A stretch of DNA of 64,000 nt from Oscillospiraceae bacterium (GTDB lineage Bacteria > Bacillota > Clostridia > Oscillospirales > Oscillospiraceae): contig WQWC01000003.1 of the NCBI GenBank assembly GCA_009785525.1, positions 1 to 64,000 of the forward strand, written 5' to 3'. This document shows, in pieces, positions 19,306-29,410 of the stretch (positions within the stretch are counted from its first letter, which is position 1; the number at the start of each line of letters is the position of its first letter). Position numbers and translations under genes: made by a program. The notes beneath the pieces are model-generated. The model was not told where the DNA came from, did not search any database, and was given only the letters and a program-made list of their open reading frames with translations.

Positions 19306-21009
19306 GTGCGCAGTTGGATGAGGTTTTTTGATTGGGAAATCGCGGGGTTTGACAGAGATTCCGCGGTAGAGTTCTGCCGGAACGGCGTTAATCCGCTTGT
19401 ATCTGTTTTTCTCACTTCAAGGGGTTTTGCCACGGTTGAAGAAATAAAATCACATGTATCGGACACGCCTTCCGCCGTTTATGACCCTATGCTGCTTGCC
19501 GACATGGACAAAGCGGTTGAGAGAATTAATTTCGCCATCGAAAATAACCAGCGCATAGCGGTCTATGGCGACTATGATGTGGACGGCGTGACGGCCAGCG
19601 CATTATTAGCAGACTATTTCCGTACGAAAGGCGCAGATTTTGAAGTATACATACCGGATAGAATAAACGAGGGCTATGGCCTGAACCGCACGGCAATAGA
19701 CGTTCTGAAATCCCGAGGGGTGGAGCTCATCGTCACAGTGGACTGTGGCGTTACAGCGATTGAAGAGGCCGAATATGTCAAAGCGTTGGGTATAGGGCTT
19801 GTGATAACCGACCATCACCAATGCCGGGACTCCCTGCCAATAGCTGACGCCGTGGTGGATCCGCAAAGATCGGACTGCCAATATCCCAATGATGCGCTGG
19901 CCGGAGTGGGTGTTGCATTCAAACTCGTCTGCGCACTGGAAAGTGCCGAGTCCGCAGATGAGATGTTCCGAAAATACGGCGACCTTGTGGCGCTGGGTAC
20001 GATCGCGGATGTGATGCCGGTGACTGGGGAGAATCGCGAGCTTATACGGCGCGGATTGCGCGTTTTAGAGGCTTCACAGAGGACAGGACTGCGGCAGCTT
20101 CTGCGGGATGCTTGCACCGCGCGCGGGCGAATAGGCACAGCGTGCGTTGGATTTGTCCTTGCCCCGCGCCTCAACGCGGCAGGCAGGATGGGCAAGACAA
20201 ATGTATCGCTGGAGCTATTGCTGACCAAAGACGCCAACGAGGCCGATCTGCTGGTTGATGAACTGACAACGCTGAATACCAAGCGGCGTGCGTTGGAGAC
20301 TGAGATTTACGAAAACGCACTCTCGATCGTTGGTTCCGAAAAACCGGACTGCCCCATCGTCCTTGCCAGCCGCGACTGGTATCAAGGCGTGACAGGAATT
20401 GTAGCGGCGAAAATGGCCGAGCGGTATTTTCTTCCGGCCATTATGATAAGCATTGGGGAAGACGGTATCGGACGCGGCTCTTGCCGCAGTTTCGGCGCTT
20501 TTGGCATAATCAGCGCGCTTACGGAGTGTCAGGACCTGCTTATAAGCTACGGCGGACACGAAATGGCGGCCGGGGTGACGATCGCCGAGGGTGATATAGA
20601 CGAGTTCACGCGGCGTATAAATGAATATTACCGCGATAATATTAAATCCATACCGAAACCGCGATTGAAACTGGATTTTGAGGTTGAAAAGCCGGAGATT
20701 CTGACAGTGGTGAACGTGGAAGCGTTAGAGGGGTTAGAGCCATTCGGCAACGGAAATCCGCCGCCGTGTTTGTGTATCAGGGGTGCTGCTGTTTGTGAAA
20801 TCATGCCGGTCGGCGCCGGGAAACACACGCGGCTTAAAATAGAAAAATCCGGCAAAGTTCTGGACTGCATATACTTCGGTATGCCGCCCGGCGAACTCGG
20901 CGTAACCAAGGGCGAAACATGCGACATAGCGTTTGAACCGCAAATCAACGAATTCCGCGGCAAGACCACAGTTCAGCTGCAGTTATTCGATATAAAGAAG
21001 TCAACGTAG
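19306..21009 (+). CDS. recJ: single-stranded-DNA-specific exonuclease RecJ
   Basis: AVYGDYDVDGVTASALL, VTDHHQ, GGHEMAAGVTI. Confidence 0.96.
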   Translation: MRSWMRFFDWEIAGFDRDSAVEFCRNGVNPLVSVFLTSRGFATVEEIKSHVSDTPSAVYDPMLLADMDKAVERINFAIENNQRIAVYGDYDVDGVTASALLADYFRTKGADFEVYIPDRINEGYGLNRTAIDVLKSRGVELIVTVDCGVTAIEEAEYVKALGIGLVITDHHQCRDSLPIADAVVDPQRSDCQYPNDALAGVGVAFKLVCALESAESADEMFRKYGDLVALGTIADVMPVTGENRELIRRGLRVLEASQRTGLRQLLRDACTARGRIGTACVGFVLAPRLNAAGRMGKTNVSLELLLTKDANEADLLVDELTTLNTKRRALETEIYENALSIVGSEKPDCPIVLASRDWYQGVTGIVAAKMAERYFLPAIMISIGEDGIGRGSCRSFGAFGIISALTECQDLLISYGGHEMAAGVTIAEGDIDEFTRRINEYYRDNIKSIPKPRLKLDFEVEKPEILTVVNVEALEGLEPFGNGNPPPCLCIRGAAVCEIMPVGAGKHTRLKIEKSGKVLDCIYFGMPPGELGVTKGETCDIAFEPQINEFRGKTTVQLQLFDIKKST

Positions 21010-21094
21010 GAGCTCTTCGGCCGTCCCTACATGGCAGGACAACGTAAATGTAGCCCTGCCGCTTACCCCCAATACAATTTAAGGAAACCAACTT

Positions 21095-23284
21095 ATGAGC
21101 GATGTGTTAGAAAAATACCGGCAATTTGAGTCGGCTATAATCCGAACCATTCCTGGGGCGAACACGGATAGGATCCGGTCAGCCTTTGAGTTTGCACGCC
21201 TGCATCATGGCACGCAACTGCGCAAAGACGGGACGGAATTTGTAACCCACCCATTAGCCGTCGCGGAAATAGTGTTGGAAATCGGCCTTGATGAAGACTC
21301 CCTATGCGCGGCTTTTTTGCACGATTGCATTGAAGATACCGACGCGACGTTTGAAGAGATTGAAAAGCTGTTCGGCCCTGACGTGGCCATTATTGTGGAT
21401 GGCGTAACCAAGCTGACCCGCGTTACGTACACCAGCAAAGAAGAAGAGCAGATGGAAAATCTGCGAAAAATGCTGATCGCCATGGTCCGGGATATCCGGG
21501 TGATTTTGATAAAAATCGCCGACAGGTTACACAACATGCGCACGATAGAATATCAAACCGCCGAAAAGCAGCGCGAAAAGGCGTTAGAGACAATGGAAAT
21601 CTATGCCCCCATTGCCCACAGACTGGGTATGCAAAAGATAAAGTGGGAGTTGGAGGATCTTTCAATAGACTACTTAGATCCGATAGGCTGCGGAAAGATT
21701 AAGCGCGGCCTACGCCGCCAACAGGCAAGGGACGAAAGCTTTTTAAGCCGAGTTAGGGAAATGATCCAAGCCCGGCTTTTAGAAGAAGAGATCAAATGCA
21801 AGGTAGAGGGCAGAATAAAACATCTGTACAGCATTTATAGAAAGATGTATGAACAGAACAAAGAACTCGCCGAAGTGTTGGACCTCTATGCATTCCGGGT
21901 GATCGTGGATGATATAGAAGACTGTTATTACGTGATGGGTCTGGTACACGAGCTGTTCCACCCGATTCCGGGCAAGATAAAAGACTATATAAGTACGCCG
22001 AAACCCAATGATTACAGAAGCTTGCATACATCGGTCATAGGCAGTGAAGGTGTCCCGTTTGAGGTGCAGATTCGCACTGTCGAAATGCACCAGACGGCGG
22101 AATACGGCATCGCTGCACACTGGAAGTATAAAGAAGGCAGAGAAGGCAAAGTGGCGGATGAGGAAAAATTCGCCTGGGTTCGTCGCCAGCTGGAGTCGTA
22201 TCAGGAGAGTGATGCGCAGGACTTCTTCCAGGCACTGAAAATAGATATGTTTGCCGATGAAGTGTTTGTCTACACCCCCGGCGGGGATGTTGTAAGCCTG
22301 CCGGCCGGGGCGACGCCTATAGACTTCGCCTACAGCATACATTCAGCAATCGGCAACACGATGACAGGGGCTATCGTAAACAGGCGGATGGTCACATTTT
22401 CGCACATACTTCAGAACGGCGATATTGTTGAGATTTTGACATCCAAATCATCTAAAGGCCCGACCCGCGACTGGCTGAACATGATAAAAAGCACAGAGGC
22501 GCGGAATAAAATCCGCCAGTTTTTCAAAAAAGAAAAGCGCGAGGAAAATATCCTGCACGGGAAGATGAATTTCGAGGCGGAGTTAAAGCGCCAGAATCTC
22601 CAAATGTCAGATGTTCTGCGTGAGGATGTGCTGCCGAAAGCTCTGGCGCGGGTGTCGTTCAGCTCACTTGAAGACATGTTCGCCGCCATCGGATACGGCG
22701 GTGTGTCATCGCAAAAAGCCGTGAACAAAATCCGTGAAGAAATACGCAACGCCGATAAACTGAAGAAGAAAGAGCCAGAGCCGGAACCATCGCCCGTGAT
22801 GGTGCTGAAACCGCCGCGGGAACAGAAAGCAAAACCAGTCAAAGGCGTGATGGTGGAAAGTCTGCCCGGCTGTCTTGTCAAATTCGCCAAGTGCTGTGCG
22901 CCAGTGCCAGGCGACCCGATCATCGGATTCGTCACCCGCGGATTCGGCGTATCGGTACACCGGCAGGATTGTGTGAACTATCTCAGGTCAAAAAAAGAGC
23001 CGGACCGATGGGTCAATTCCACCTGGGCGGATACGGAATCCGGCACGTATTCCACTGAAATTCAAATCTCCGCCAGCGATAGAAAAAGCCTGGCGATGGA
23101 TATTATGACAGTGTTGAACGCGCTGGACATAAAAATAGAATCATTTTCCGCCAGAAACTTGGGAGACGGCACGGCTTTCATCTCAGCGACAATCGAAGTA
23201 AAAAACAGAGACGAACTGGTTCGCGCAATGGCAAGATTAATGAGCGTGCAGGGAGTCACAGATACCAGAAGAGTAGACGGATAA
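21095..23284 (+). CDS. bifunctional (p)ppGpp synthetase/hydrolase RelA/SpoT family
   Basis: HD domain FLHDCIEDTD, synthetase YRSLHTSVIG, TGS and ACT domains. Confidence 0.97.
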   Translation: MSDVLEKYRQFESAIIRTIPGANTDRIRSAFEFARLHHGTQLRKDGTEFVTHPLAVAEIVLEIGLDEDSLCAAFLHDCIEDTDATFEEIEKLFGPDVAIIVDGVTKLTRVTYTSKEEEQMENLRKMLIAMVRDIRVILIKIADRLHNMRTIEYQTAEKQREKALETMEIYAPIAHRLGMQKIKWELEDLSIDYLDPIGCGKIKRGLRRQQARDESFLSRVREMIQARLLEEEIKCKVEGRIKHLYSIYRKMYEQNKELAEVLDLYAFRVIVDDIEDCYYVMGLVHELFHPIPGKIKDYISTPKPNDYRSLHTSVIGSEGVPFEVQIRTVEMHQTAEYGIAAHWKYKEGREGKVADEEKFAWVRRQLESYQESDAQDFFQALKIDMFADEVFVYTPGGDVVSLPAGATPIDFAYSIHSAIGNTMTGAIVNRRMVTFSHILQNGDIVEILTSKSSKGPTRDWLNMIKSTEARNKIRQFFKKEKREENILHGKMNFEAELKRQNLQMSDVLREDVLPKALARVSFSSLEDMFAAIGYGGVSSQKAVNKIREEIRNADKLKKKEPEPEPSPVMVLKPPREQKAKPVKGVMVESLPGCLVKFAKCCAPVPGDPIIGFVTRGFGVSVHRQDCVNYLRSKKEPDRWVNSTWADTESGTYSTEIQISASDRKSLAMDIMTVLNALDIKIESFSARNLGDGTAFISATIEVKNRDELVRAMARLMSVQGVTDTRRVDG

Positions 23285-23310
23285 TTGACAGTTAACGAGA
23301 GGAATTGATA

Positions 23311-23745
23311 ATGCGGGCTGTTGTTACGCGGGTGTCCGGCGCTTCTGTAGAAATTGACGGGAGTGTTGCCGGGCAAATCGGCAAAGGGTATCTTGTGCTG
23401 TTGGGTATACGAAACGGCGACACGGAAAGTGACGCCGTTCGGCTTGCTGGCAAGATTTGTAATCTGCGTGTGTTTAGTGATGATGCTGGCAAGATGAATT
23501 TGGACCTTGCCGCTGTGGACGGGTCTATTCTGGTAATCTCGCAATTTACACTGTATGCCGACATGAAAAGCCGCCGTCCGGGATTCACCGAAGCCGCTAG
23601 GCCCGAGACGGCGATTCTGTTGTATCAACTGTTTGTCGATGAATGCAGAAACGCCGGATTCACTGTCGAAACCGGCGTGTTCGGTGCAGATATGGCGGTG
23701 AGTTCCGTCAACAACGGGCCTGTAACGATTGTAATGGAGAGTTAG
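23311..23745 (+). CDS. dtd: D-aminoacyl-tRNA deacylase
   Basis: MRAVVTRVSGASVEIDG, ISQFTLYADMKSRRPGF, NNGPVTIVMES. Confidence 0.95.
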   Translation: MRAVVTRVSGASVEIDGSVAGQIGKGYLVLLGIRNGDTESDAVRLAGKICNLRVFSDDAGKMNLDLAAVDGSILVISQFTLYADMKSRRPGFTEAARPETAILLYQLFVDECRNAGFTVETGVFGADMAVSSVNNGPVTIVMES

Positions 23746-23747
23746 GA

Positions 23748-23783
23748 CATCCCCTTTCCCCTTCATGCGTGAAGGGGGCTGTT
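23748..23783. repeat. repeat family B half-element
   Basis: gacatcccctttccccttcatgcgtgaagggggct. Confidence 0.6.
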
Positions 23784-23787
23784 CGCT

Positions 23788-23865
23788 GTAGGGGCGCGCA
23801 TCGCGCGTCCGTGGGATTTCGGTGCAGATGTTGTAGCATAACGGACGGCCAATGGCCGCCCCTAC
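23788..23865. repeat. palindromic repeat family A
   Basis: gtaggggcgcgcatcgcgcgtccgtgg ... cggacggccaatggccgcccctac. Confidence 0.75.
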
Positions 23866-24014
23866 GGGTTAACGTCGGAATCACCATCTGCCAGAAACGT
23901 TTCTTCGCACGTTTGCTGGGCTTCTCGGATTACTTTTGCGGCTTGGGCTAACGCCCGTTCAGCGTTGGTCAAGGCGTTGAACGCGATTTTGTACATTTTC
24001 TCGTAATTTGGCAT
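23862..24014 (-). CDS. small 50-aa hypothetical protein
   Basis: Hand-translated, below the ORF-track size cutoff: MPNYEKMYKIAFNALTNAERALAQAAKVIREAQQTCEETFLADGDSDVNP; good RBS aaaggag; stop supplied by the repeat. Confidence 0.6.
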   Translation of the reverse strand: MPNYEKMYKIAFNALTNAERALAQAAKVIREAQQTCEETFLADGDSDVNP

Positions 24015-24117
24015 GATTGACACTCCTTTCAACTGATAACTACTACTTTATCCTACTTGGAAGTATTTGTCAATACAATTGCGCACAAAATGCTACCATT
24101 TTCAGGGGTGATATAGT

Positions 24118-24279
24118 ATGAGGCCACTGAAAGAAAAGGTAAGCATTACGCTTGACGGGGATATTATCGAACTGGTGAAGCAACTTGCGGAGAAGAACGA
24201 CCGTTCGTTTTCACAGTATATTAATCTGCTGCTTAGGCGGCATATTGAACGATTGCGCGAAACAGGCAAACTCGACTAA
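24118..24279 (+). CDS. small ribbon-helix-helix-like (Arc/CopG type) protein
   Basis: Hand-translated: MRPLKEKVSITLDGDIIELVKQLAEKNDRSFSQYINLLLRRHIERLRETGKLD; beta strand KVSITLD then two helices. Confidence 0.7.
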   Translation: MRPLKEKVSITLDGDIIELVKQLAEKNDRSFSQYINLLLRRHIERLRETGKLD

Positions 24280-24326
24280 CAACTCTCCATCGTCCCGCAT
24301 ATAATGCGGCGGGGAGGCTTGAGATT

Positions 24327-24680
24327 ATGAATATTACATTTCGTATGCTTGTTGAAGTCGCGCTGGCTGTTCTGTTGCTTGTGTCGCTTGCCGGGATATT
24401 TTTCGCGGTGCGCAGAATGCTGCGTCGGCCCGGATTGGAAACTGATGGGCTATTTACAGTGATTGCCGCGTCTGGTAGTGCGGAAGCGCTTGAGCAAACG
24501 GTTATGAGCCTTGTTTGGCTGTGCAAAAATGGTAAGATAAAAACAAGGATTGTCATAGCCGATTGCGGCTTGACCGCGCAGTCGCGGAAGCTTGCGGAGC
24601 TTTTGGCGAAAGACGGCGTAATGCTATGCCAGCCGGGTGAAATTACGCGCTTATTGGAGGGAAACGGGTGGAGTACGTAA
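24327..24680 (+). CDS. hypothetical single-TM membrane protein
   Basis: 117 aa with N-terminal TM, stop overlaps recD2 start. Confidence 0.6.
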   Translation: MNITFRMLVEVALAVLLLVSLAGIFFAVRRMLRRPGLETDGLFTVIAASGSAEALEQTVMSLVWLCKNGKIKTRIVIADCGLTAQSRKLAELLAKDGVMLCQPGEITRLLEGNGWST

Positions 24681-26860
24681 CCGTTGAAGGTGAGATAACG
24701 TCTGTCCTGTTCTCAAATCAGGAAAACGGATATACAGTCCTGCGGCTGAACACATCTGACGGTGTGATTACGGCGGCAGGCTCTTTGCCTGGAGTTTCCG
24801 CGGGAGAGCGGCTGCTTTTACAAGGTTCATGGTCGGTGCATCCGCAGTATGGGGAGCAGTTTAAGACTGAGTCTTTCAAACTCCGCCAGCCGGAGGGCGT
24901 GGATGAGATCTACCGCTATCTCGCCGGCGGAGCTGTTTTGAGCCTGGGGCCGAAGCGCGCGCGGGATATTGTTGACAAATTTGGCGTTATGTCACTGCAT
25001 GTGATTGAAAATGAGCCGGAAGAGCTTGCCACCGTGAAAGGCATATCGCTGAAAAGTGCGATGAAGATTTCCGAAGATTTCAGGCGTCGGCATGACTTGC
25101 GTCGGTTTGTCGATTTCCTCTCACGATACGGTATAAAGCCGCTTGTCGCGACGCGTGTGTATCAGGACTACGGGGATTCCGCGCAAGATGCCGTCAGGGA
25201 GAATCCGTATATACTCGTGCCTGAGCCGTATGGGGCGGATTTTTTTCTGACGGATTCGCTGGCATTCGACCTCGGATTTGAAAGCGACTATCCAAACCGC
25301 GTGGCGGCGGCGGTGATATTTGAACTTGCGCACAATCTGCAAAACGGGCATACGTTCATTCCGCGTGAAAAGCTGACACAGGCAACAGCCGAGATGATAG
25401 GCGTACCCAGAGAGGCGATTGACACGGCGCTGGAGTATCTGCACGAATTGGGCGATATTGTAATCGAACCCGTCGCGGGTGAAGACGGCTGCTATCTGTA
25501 CCAGATGCGCGAGGCGGAGGATTACGTGGCGCGGCGGATATCAAAAATGGCCATGCCGCAGGATCCCCCGGCGGGGATAGATGAGATAATTACGCAGATC
25601 GAGGGAGAATCCGACCTGTGGTATGCCGATATGCAGCGGCAGGCGCTGAGACTTTCCGCCGAAAGCCGTGTGATGGCGCTAACAGGCGGCCCAGGTACGG
25701 GGAAGACGACGACGGTGCGCGGGATATTGGCGATGTTTGACGCGTTGGGATTGAAAACAGCCCTCTGCGCTCCTACCGGCCGGGCGGCAAAGAGATTGTC
25801 AGAAACTTGCTCGCGCGAGGCGGCGACGATTCACCGCCTGCTTGGGACAAGCATGGATGAATCGGGATTGCTGACGTTCACCCACGATGAATCGAATCCG
25901 TTGAAAGCGGACGCTGTGATTGTGGACGAGATGTCAATGGTGGACTTGCCGCTGATGAGGGCATTGCTCGGCGCGTTAGCGCAGGAGTGCAGGTTTATTA
26001 TGGTCGGCGACTGCGATCAACTCCCGCCTGTCGGCCCGGGCGGCGTGTTCGCGGATGTTTTGCGAAGCGGCGCTGTGCCGAAGACGGAATTGACGGAAAT
26101 CTTCAGACAGGCTAGTGACAGCGGGATAATCCACTGCGCCCACAGCGTGAATTCAGGCGTTATGCCGGATTTTGCGCAGAAATATCCTGATATGTATTTT
26201 CTTAAAAGGTCATCGGACGAAGAGCTGGTGGAAACAATCGCGACGCTGGTGGGGGAGCGATTACCAAAAAACATGGGCCTCGACCCTGCGCAGATTCAAG
26301 TACTCACACCCACGCGGCGCGGGAAATCTGGTACCGGCAGCTTGAACGAAAAGCTGCGTGAAGCGGTGAATCCGCGTACCGCGCTGAAGAAAGAAAAACG
26401 ATTCGGCGAATTTCTGTTCAGAGTCGGCGATAAAGTGATGCAAATCAGGAATAATTATGATATAATGTGGCAAGGCTCCGATGGACTGGGCTGGGGCGTG
26501 TATAATGGAGATATAGGAATTATAACCGAGATCGATTTGACTATGGAAACCGTCAAGGTTGACTTTGAAGACAAAGTAGTCATATATTCGTTTGAGCAAT
26601 TGCCGGAGTTGGAACCGGCGTTTGCCATAACGGTGCATAAATCGCAAGGCAGTGAATACGATGCGGTAGTCCTGGCGTTGACTGGTTCCTCCGGCCGTCT
26701 TCTTACACGCGGCGTGTTATACACGGCGATGACCCGTGCGAAATCGCTGCTGATTATCGTGGGTAATCCAGCCGTTATGGAGCGGATGGTGGCAAATGAC
26801 CGCAGACAGCGGAGGTATTCCGGTTTGAGGGCCAGGCTATCGGATTTTGCGGGGTTATAG
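24668..26860 (+). CDS. recD2: ATP-dependent RecD2-like DNA helicase
   Basis: Walker A LTGGPGTGKTTTVRGIL, IVDEMSMVD, AITVHKSQGSEYDAVVL. Confidence 0.95.
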   Translation: MEYVTVEGEITSVLFSNQENGYTVLRLNTSDGVITAAGSLPGVSAGERLLLQGSWSVHPQYGEQFKTESFKLRQPEGVDEIYRYLAGGAVLSLGPKRARDIVDKFGVMSLHVIENEPEELATVKGISLKSAMKISEDFRRRHDLRRFVDFLSRYGIKPLVATRVYQDYGDSAQDAVRENPYILVPEPYGADFFLTDSLAFDLGFESDYPNRVAAAVIFELAHNLQNGHTFIPREKLTQATAEMIGVPREAIDTALEYLHELGDIVIEPVAGEDGCYLYQMREAEDYVARRISKMAMPQDPPAGIDEIITQIEGESDLWYADMQRQALRLSAESRVMALTGGPGTGKTTTVRGILAMFDALGLKTALCAPTGRAAKRLSETCSREAATIHRLLGTSMDESGLLTFTHDESNPLKADAVIVDEMSMVDLPLMRALLGALAQECRFIMVGDCDQLPPVGPGGVFADVLRSGAVPKTELTEIFRQASDSGIIHCAHSVNSGVMPDFAQKYPDMYFLKRSSDEELVETIATLVGERLPKNMGLDPAQIQVLTPTRRGKSGTGSLNEKLREAVNPRTALKKEKRFGEFLFRVGDKVMQIRNNYDIMWQGSDGLGWGVYNGDIGIITEIDLTMETVKVDFEDKVVIYSFEQLPELEPAFAITVHKSQGSEYDAVVLALTGSSGRLLTRGVLYTAMTRAKSLLIIVGNPAVMERMVANDRRQRRYSGLRARLSDFAGL

Positions 26861-26877
26861 ATGTTACAATGGCATTA

Positions 26878-26950
26878 GGGGCGGATTCCATATCTGCCCA
26901 ACACACCCGATAAGTGCAAAACGTACCGCGGACGACCGCAAGCCGCCCCT
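26878..26950. repeat. palindromic repeat family A, degenerate copy
   Basis: taggggcggatt ... ccgcccctac. Confidence 0.55.
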
Positions 26951-26986
26951 ACAATATGCCATATCAGTCAAGATTGGAGTTTTATC

Positions 26987-27670
26987 ATGGGTTTATCTGA
27001 ATTAATCCTGAACTTAATTTTCCCTCCCAGGTGCGTGTTCTGTGAAGAGGTACGGAAGAAGAAAGATACCGGTGCCTTTTGCATTAGCTGTGCCGATGAG
27101 CTCCCGTACACATCTGACGGCGGACGGCAGGAGGGCGGGTATTTCGGGTTCTGCGTATCCCCGTTTTACTATGAGGGAGATGTGCGCAAATCAGTCCGCC
27201 GGTATAAATTCGACGGAGCGGAAGGATATTGTGAGCCTTACGGTAAGATATTGTCAGACTTCATAGCCTCTCAGCCGGAGGTTGAATTCGATATACTCAC
27301 ATGGGTGCCGATAAGCGAGGAACGGCTTGAAGAACGGGGCTATAATCAGGCGGAGAGCCTGGCCCAGCGCGTTGCGGACAACCTCGGCGCGTCGGCTGCT
27401 GACACTCTGCGCAAACCATTCGACACAGCGCCGCAGTCGGAGATTCCGAAACGGCAAGAGCGGCTTGACAACGTAATCGGCGCGTACGAGGTGATTAACC
27501 CGTCCACAGTACGCGGCAAGCGAGTTCTTATACTTGACGATGTGATTACAACCGGGGCAACGCTTAATGAATGCGCAAAAACCCTGCTGGAAGCCGGAGC
27601 GGAAAGCGTAATCTGCGCAACGCTGGCGCGGACACCGATTGACGGCGAATACTCAATAGCAAGGACTTAA
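26987..27670 (+). CDS. ComF family phosphoribosyltransferase-like protein
   Basis: FPPRCVFCEE zinc finger, PRPP motif VLILDDVITTGATL. Confidence 0.9.
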   Translation: MGLSELILNLIFPPRCVFCEEVRKKKDTGAFCISCADELPYTSDGGRQEGGYFGFCVSPFYYEGDVRKSVRRYKFDGAEGYCEPYGKILSDFIASQPEVEFDILTWVPISEERLEERGYNQAESLAQRVADNLGASAADTLRKPFDTAPQSEIPKRQERLDNVIGAYEVINPSTVRGKRVLILDDVITTGATLNECAKTLLEAGAESVICATLARTPIDGEYSIART

Positions 27671-27724
27671 ATCAGAAAAATCTGGCGATAATTATGAAAT
27701 AGAATTTACTCGGGGGAACCTTTA

Positions 27725-28753
27725 ATGCTTTTTGGGCGAGATATAGGAATAGATCTTGGAACAACGTCTGTCTTGGTGGCGACACGGGGCAAGGGCGTTA
27801 TTTATCGTGAGCCGTCGGTCGTGGCGATGGACAAGAACACGGGGCGGCTTCTAAACGTTGGCATGGCGGCGCAGCGTATGCTGGGCCGGACGCCGGGCAA
27901 TATCGTGGCGATCCGCCCATTGCGCGACGGCGCGATTTCAGATTATGACATGACTGAGCGCATGTTGAAAGAACTTGTGCGTAAATCCGTTTCGTTTTCA
28001 CTGTTGAAACCGCGGATTGTTATTTCAGTCCCCTCCGGCATAACGGAAGTTGAAGAGCGCGCGGTGATTGACGCCGGAGTCGCCGCCGGTGCGCGTAAAG
28101 TTTACTTAATGGAAGCGCCGTTAGCCGCGGCAATCGGCGCGGGGCTGGATATCACGCGGCCGGACGGACACATGGTTGTCGATCTCGGCGGCGGCACGAC
28201 TGATATCGCGGTGCTGTCACTCTCCGGCGTTGTGGAATCCACGTCGCTGAAAGCGGGGGGCGAGGCGTTTGACGACGCGCTGATTAAATTTGTCCGCCGT
28301 AAGCACAACGTATTGATTGGAGAAACGACAGCTGAAGAGCTGAAAAAAGGAATAGGCTGCGTGTTCCCGCGCTCGGAAGTGATTACGGTCGAAGTCAAGG
28401 GCCGGTGCCTGATGACGGGACTGCCTAGGGTGGTCACGGTCAGCTCCACCGATACGCTGGAGGCGTTTGAAGAAGTGACGGAGCGGATTATCGAAACCGT
28501 CCACAATGTACTTGAAAGCACTCCGCCGGAGCTTGTTGCAGACGTTTCGCAGAACGGAATCGTCCTAACCGGTGGCACCAGCCTTTTGTGGGGCTTTGAT
28601 AAACTTATCGAAAGCAGAACAAACATAACCACCCGCACCGCTGACGACGCCGAAATATGCGTCGCCAACGGCTTAGGCAAAGCACTGTACGGCGTGAATG
28701 AAATGAGCGAGGGGACGATCAATTTGGCGCGGCGAAGGCAGATGAAAGTGTAG
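27725..28753 (+). CDS. rod shape-determining protein MreB/Mbl family
   Basis: DIGIDLGTTSVLV, VVDLGGGTTDIAVLSL, VLTGGTSLLWGFD. Confidence 0.93.
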   Translation: MLFGRDIGIDLGTTSVLVATRGKGVIYREPSVVAMDKNTGRLLNVGMAAQRMLGRTPGNIVAIRPLRDGAISDYDMTERMLKELVRKSVSFSLLKPRIVISVPSGITEVEERAVIDAGVAAGARKVYLMEAPLAAAIGAGLDITRPDGHMVVDLGGGTTDIAVLSLSGVVESTSLKAGGEAFDDALIKFVRRKHNVLIGETTAEELKKGIGCVFPRSEVITVEVKGRCLMTGLPRVVTVSSTDTLEAFEEVTERIIETVHNVLESTPPELVADVSQNGIVLTGGTSLLWGFDKLIESRTNITTRTADDAEICVANGLGKALYGVNEMSEGTINLARRRQMKV

Positions 28754-28813
28754 GGGACGCGCCCCTGTGCGTCCCGTGTAACTGTTGATGTACAATTTGT
28801 GTTAAACGGAAGA

Positions 28814-28951
28814 ACAAAGCACCCACCGCCTGCGGGCGGCACCCTCTTTACTAAAGAGGGCAAAGACGAGGGCTTTAGTTGGGACTTCCCCGTCTATCGT
28901 CCCCTGCCCTCTTTAGTAAAGAGGGTGGCCCCGCAGGGCCGGGTGTTTTGT
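28814..28951. repeat. palindromic repeat family C, second copy
   Basis: acaaagcaccc...gggtgttttgt with shared ccctctttactaaagagggca core. Confidence 0.85.
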
Positions 28952-28996
28952 TTACACGCATATAATTTATATTTTTTTCAGAGGTGAGATAAAGTT

Positions 28997-29362
28997 ATGA
29001 GTGAAATTAAACGGCATAACGTCAGCGAACAAAACGCGTGGTCTGAAATTGTCGAAGCAGGGGATTTTGTTTTTTTATCATTCTGTGCTGGGAATGTCGG
29101 ACAATCTGTAGAAGCGCAAGTGAACGGCGCTCTTGATGATATGGCAGCTCGATTGAGAAAGGTAGGTTTGACACTTGAATCGGTGGTTAAAGTTGACGTT
29201 TTGATGAAAGACCCATGGAATCTTCCGACTATGGAAAAGGTTTTTCAAGAACGCTTCAAAGGTGTTTATCCCGCGAGAAAAACAATTTCCACCGAATTTG
29301 CTCACGATGGCGGGGAGGGCGGACTACAAGTTCAAATTGATGCTATCGCATACAAAAAATAA
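28997..29362 (+). CDS. RidA/YjgF family protein
   Basis: FLSFCAGNVGQSVEAQVNGALDDMAARLRKVGLTLESVVKVDVLMKD. Confidence 0.88.
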   Translation: MSEIKRHNVSEQNAWSEIVEAGDFVFLSFCAGNVGQSVEAQVNGALDDMAARLRKVGLTLESVVKVDVLMKDPWNLPTMEKVFQERFKGVYPARKTISTEFAHDGGEGGLQVQIDAIAYKK

Positions 29363-29410
29363 GCATTATGCGAAGCTATATATCAATTTAAATCAAGGCG
29401 GTAAGAAAAT

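Noticed and set aside
23062-23766. 234-aa minus ORF opposite dtd and relA 3' end
   Set aside because: Overlaps two well-supported genes on the other strand.
28102-28863. 253-aa minus-strand ORF opposite mreB
   Set aside because: Shadow ORF of GC-biased mreB; Ser/Pro/Thr-rich translation and running into the repeat element.
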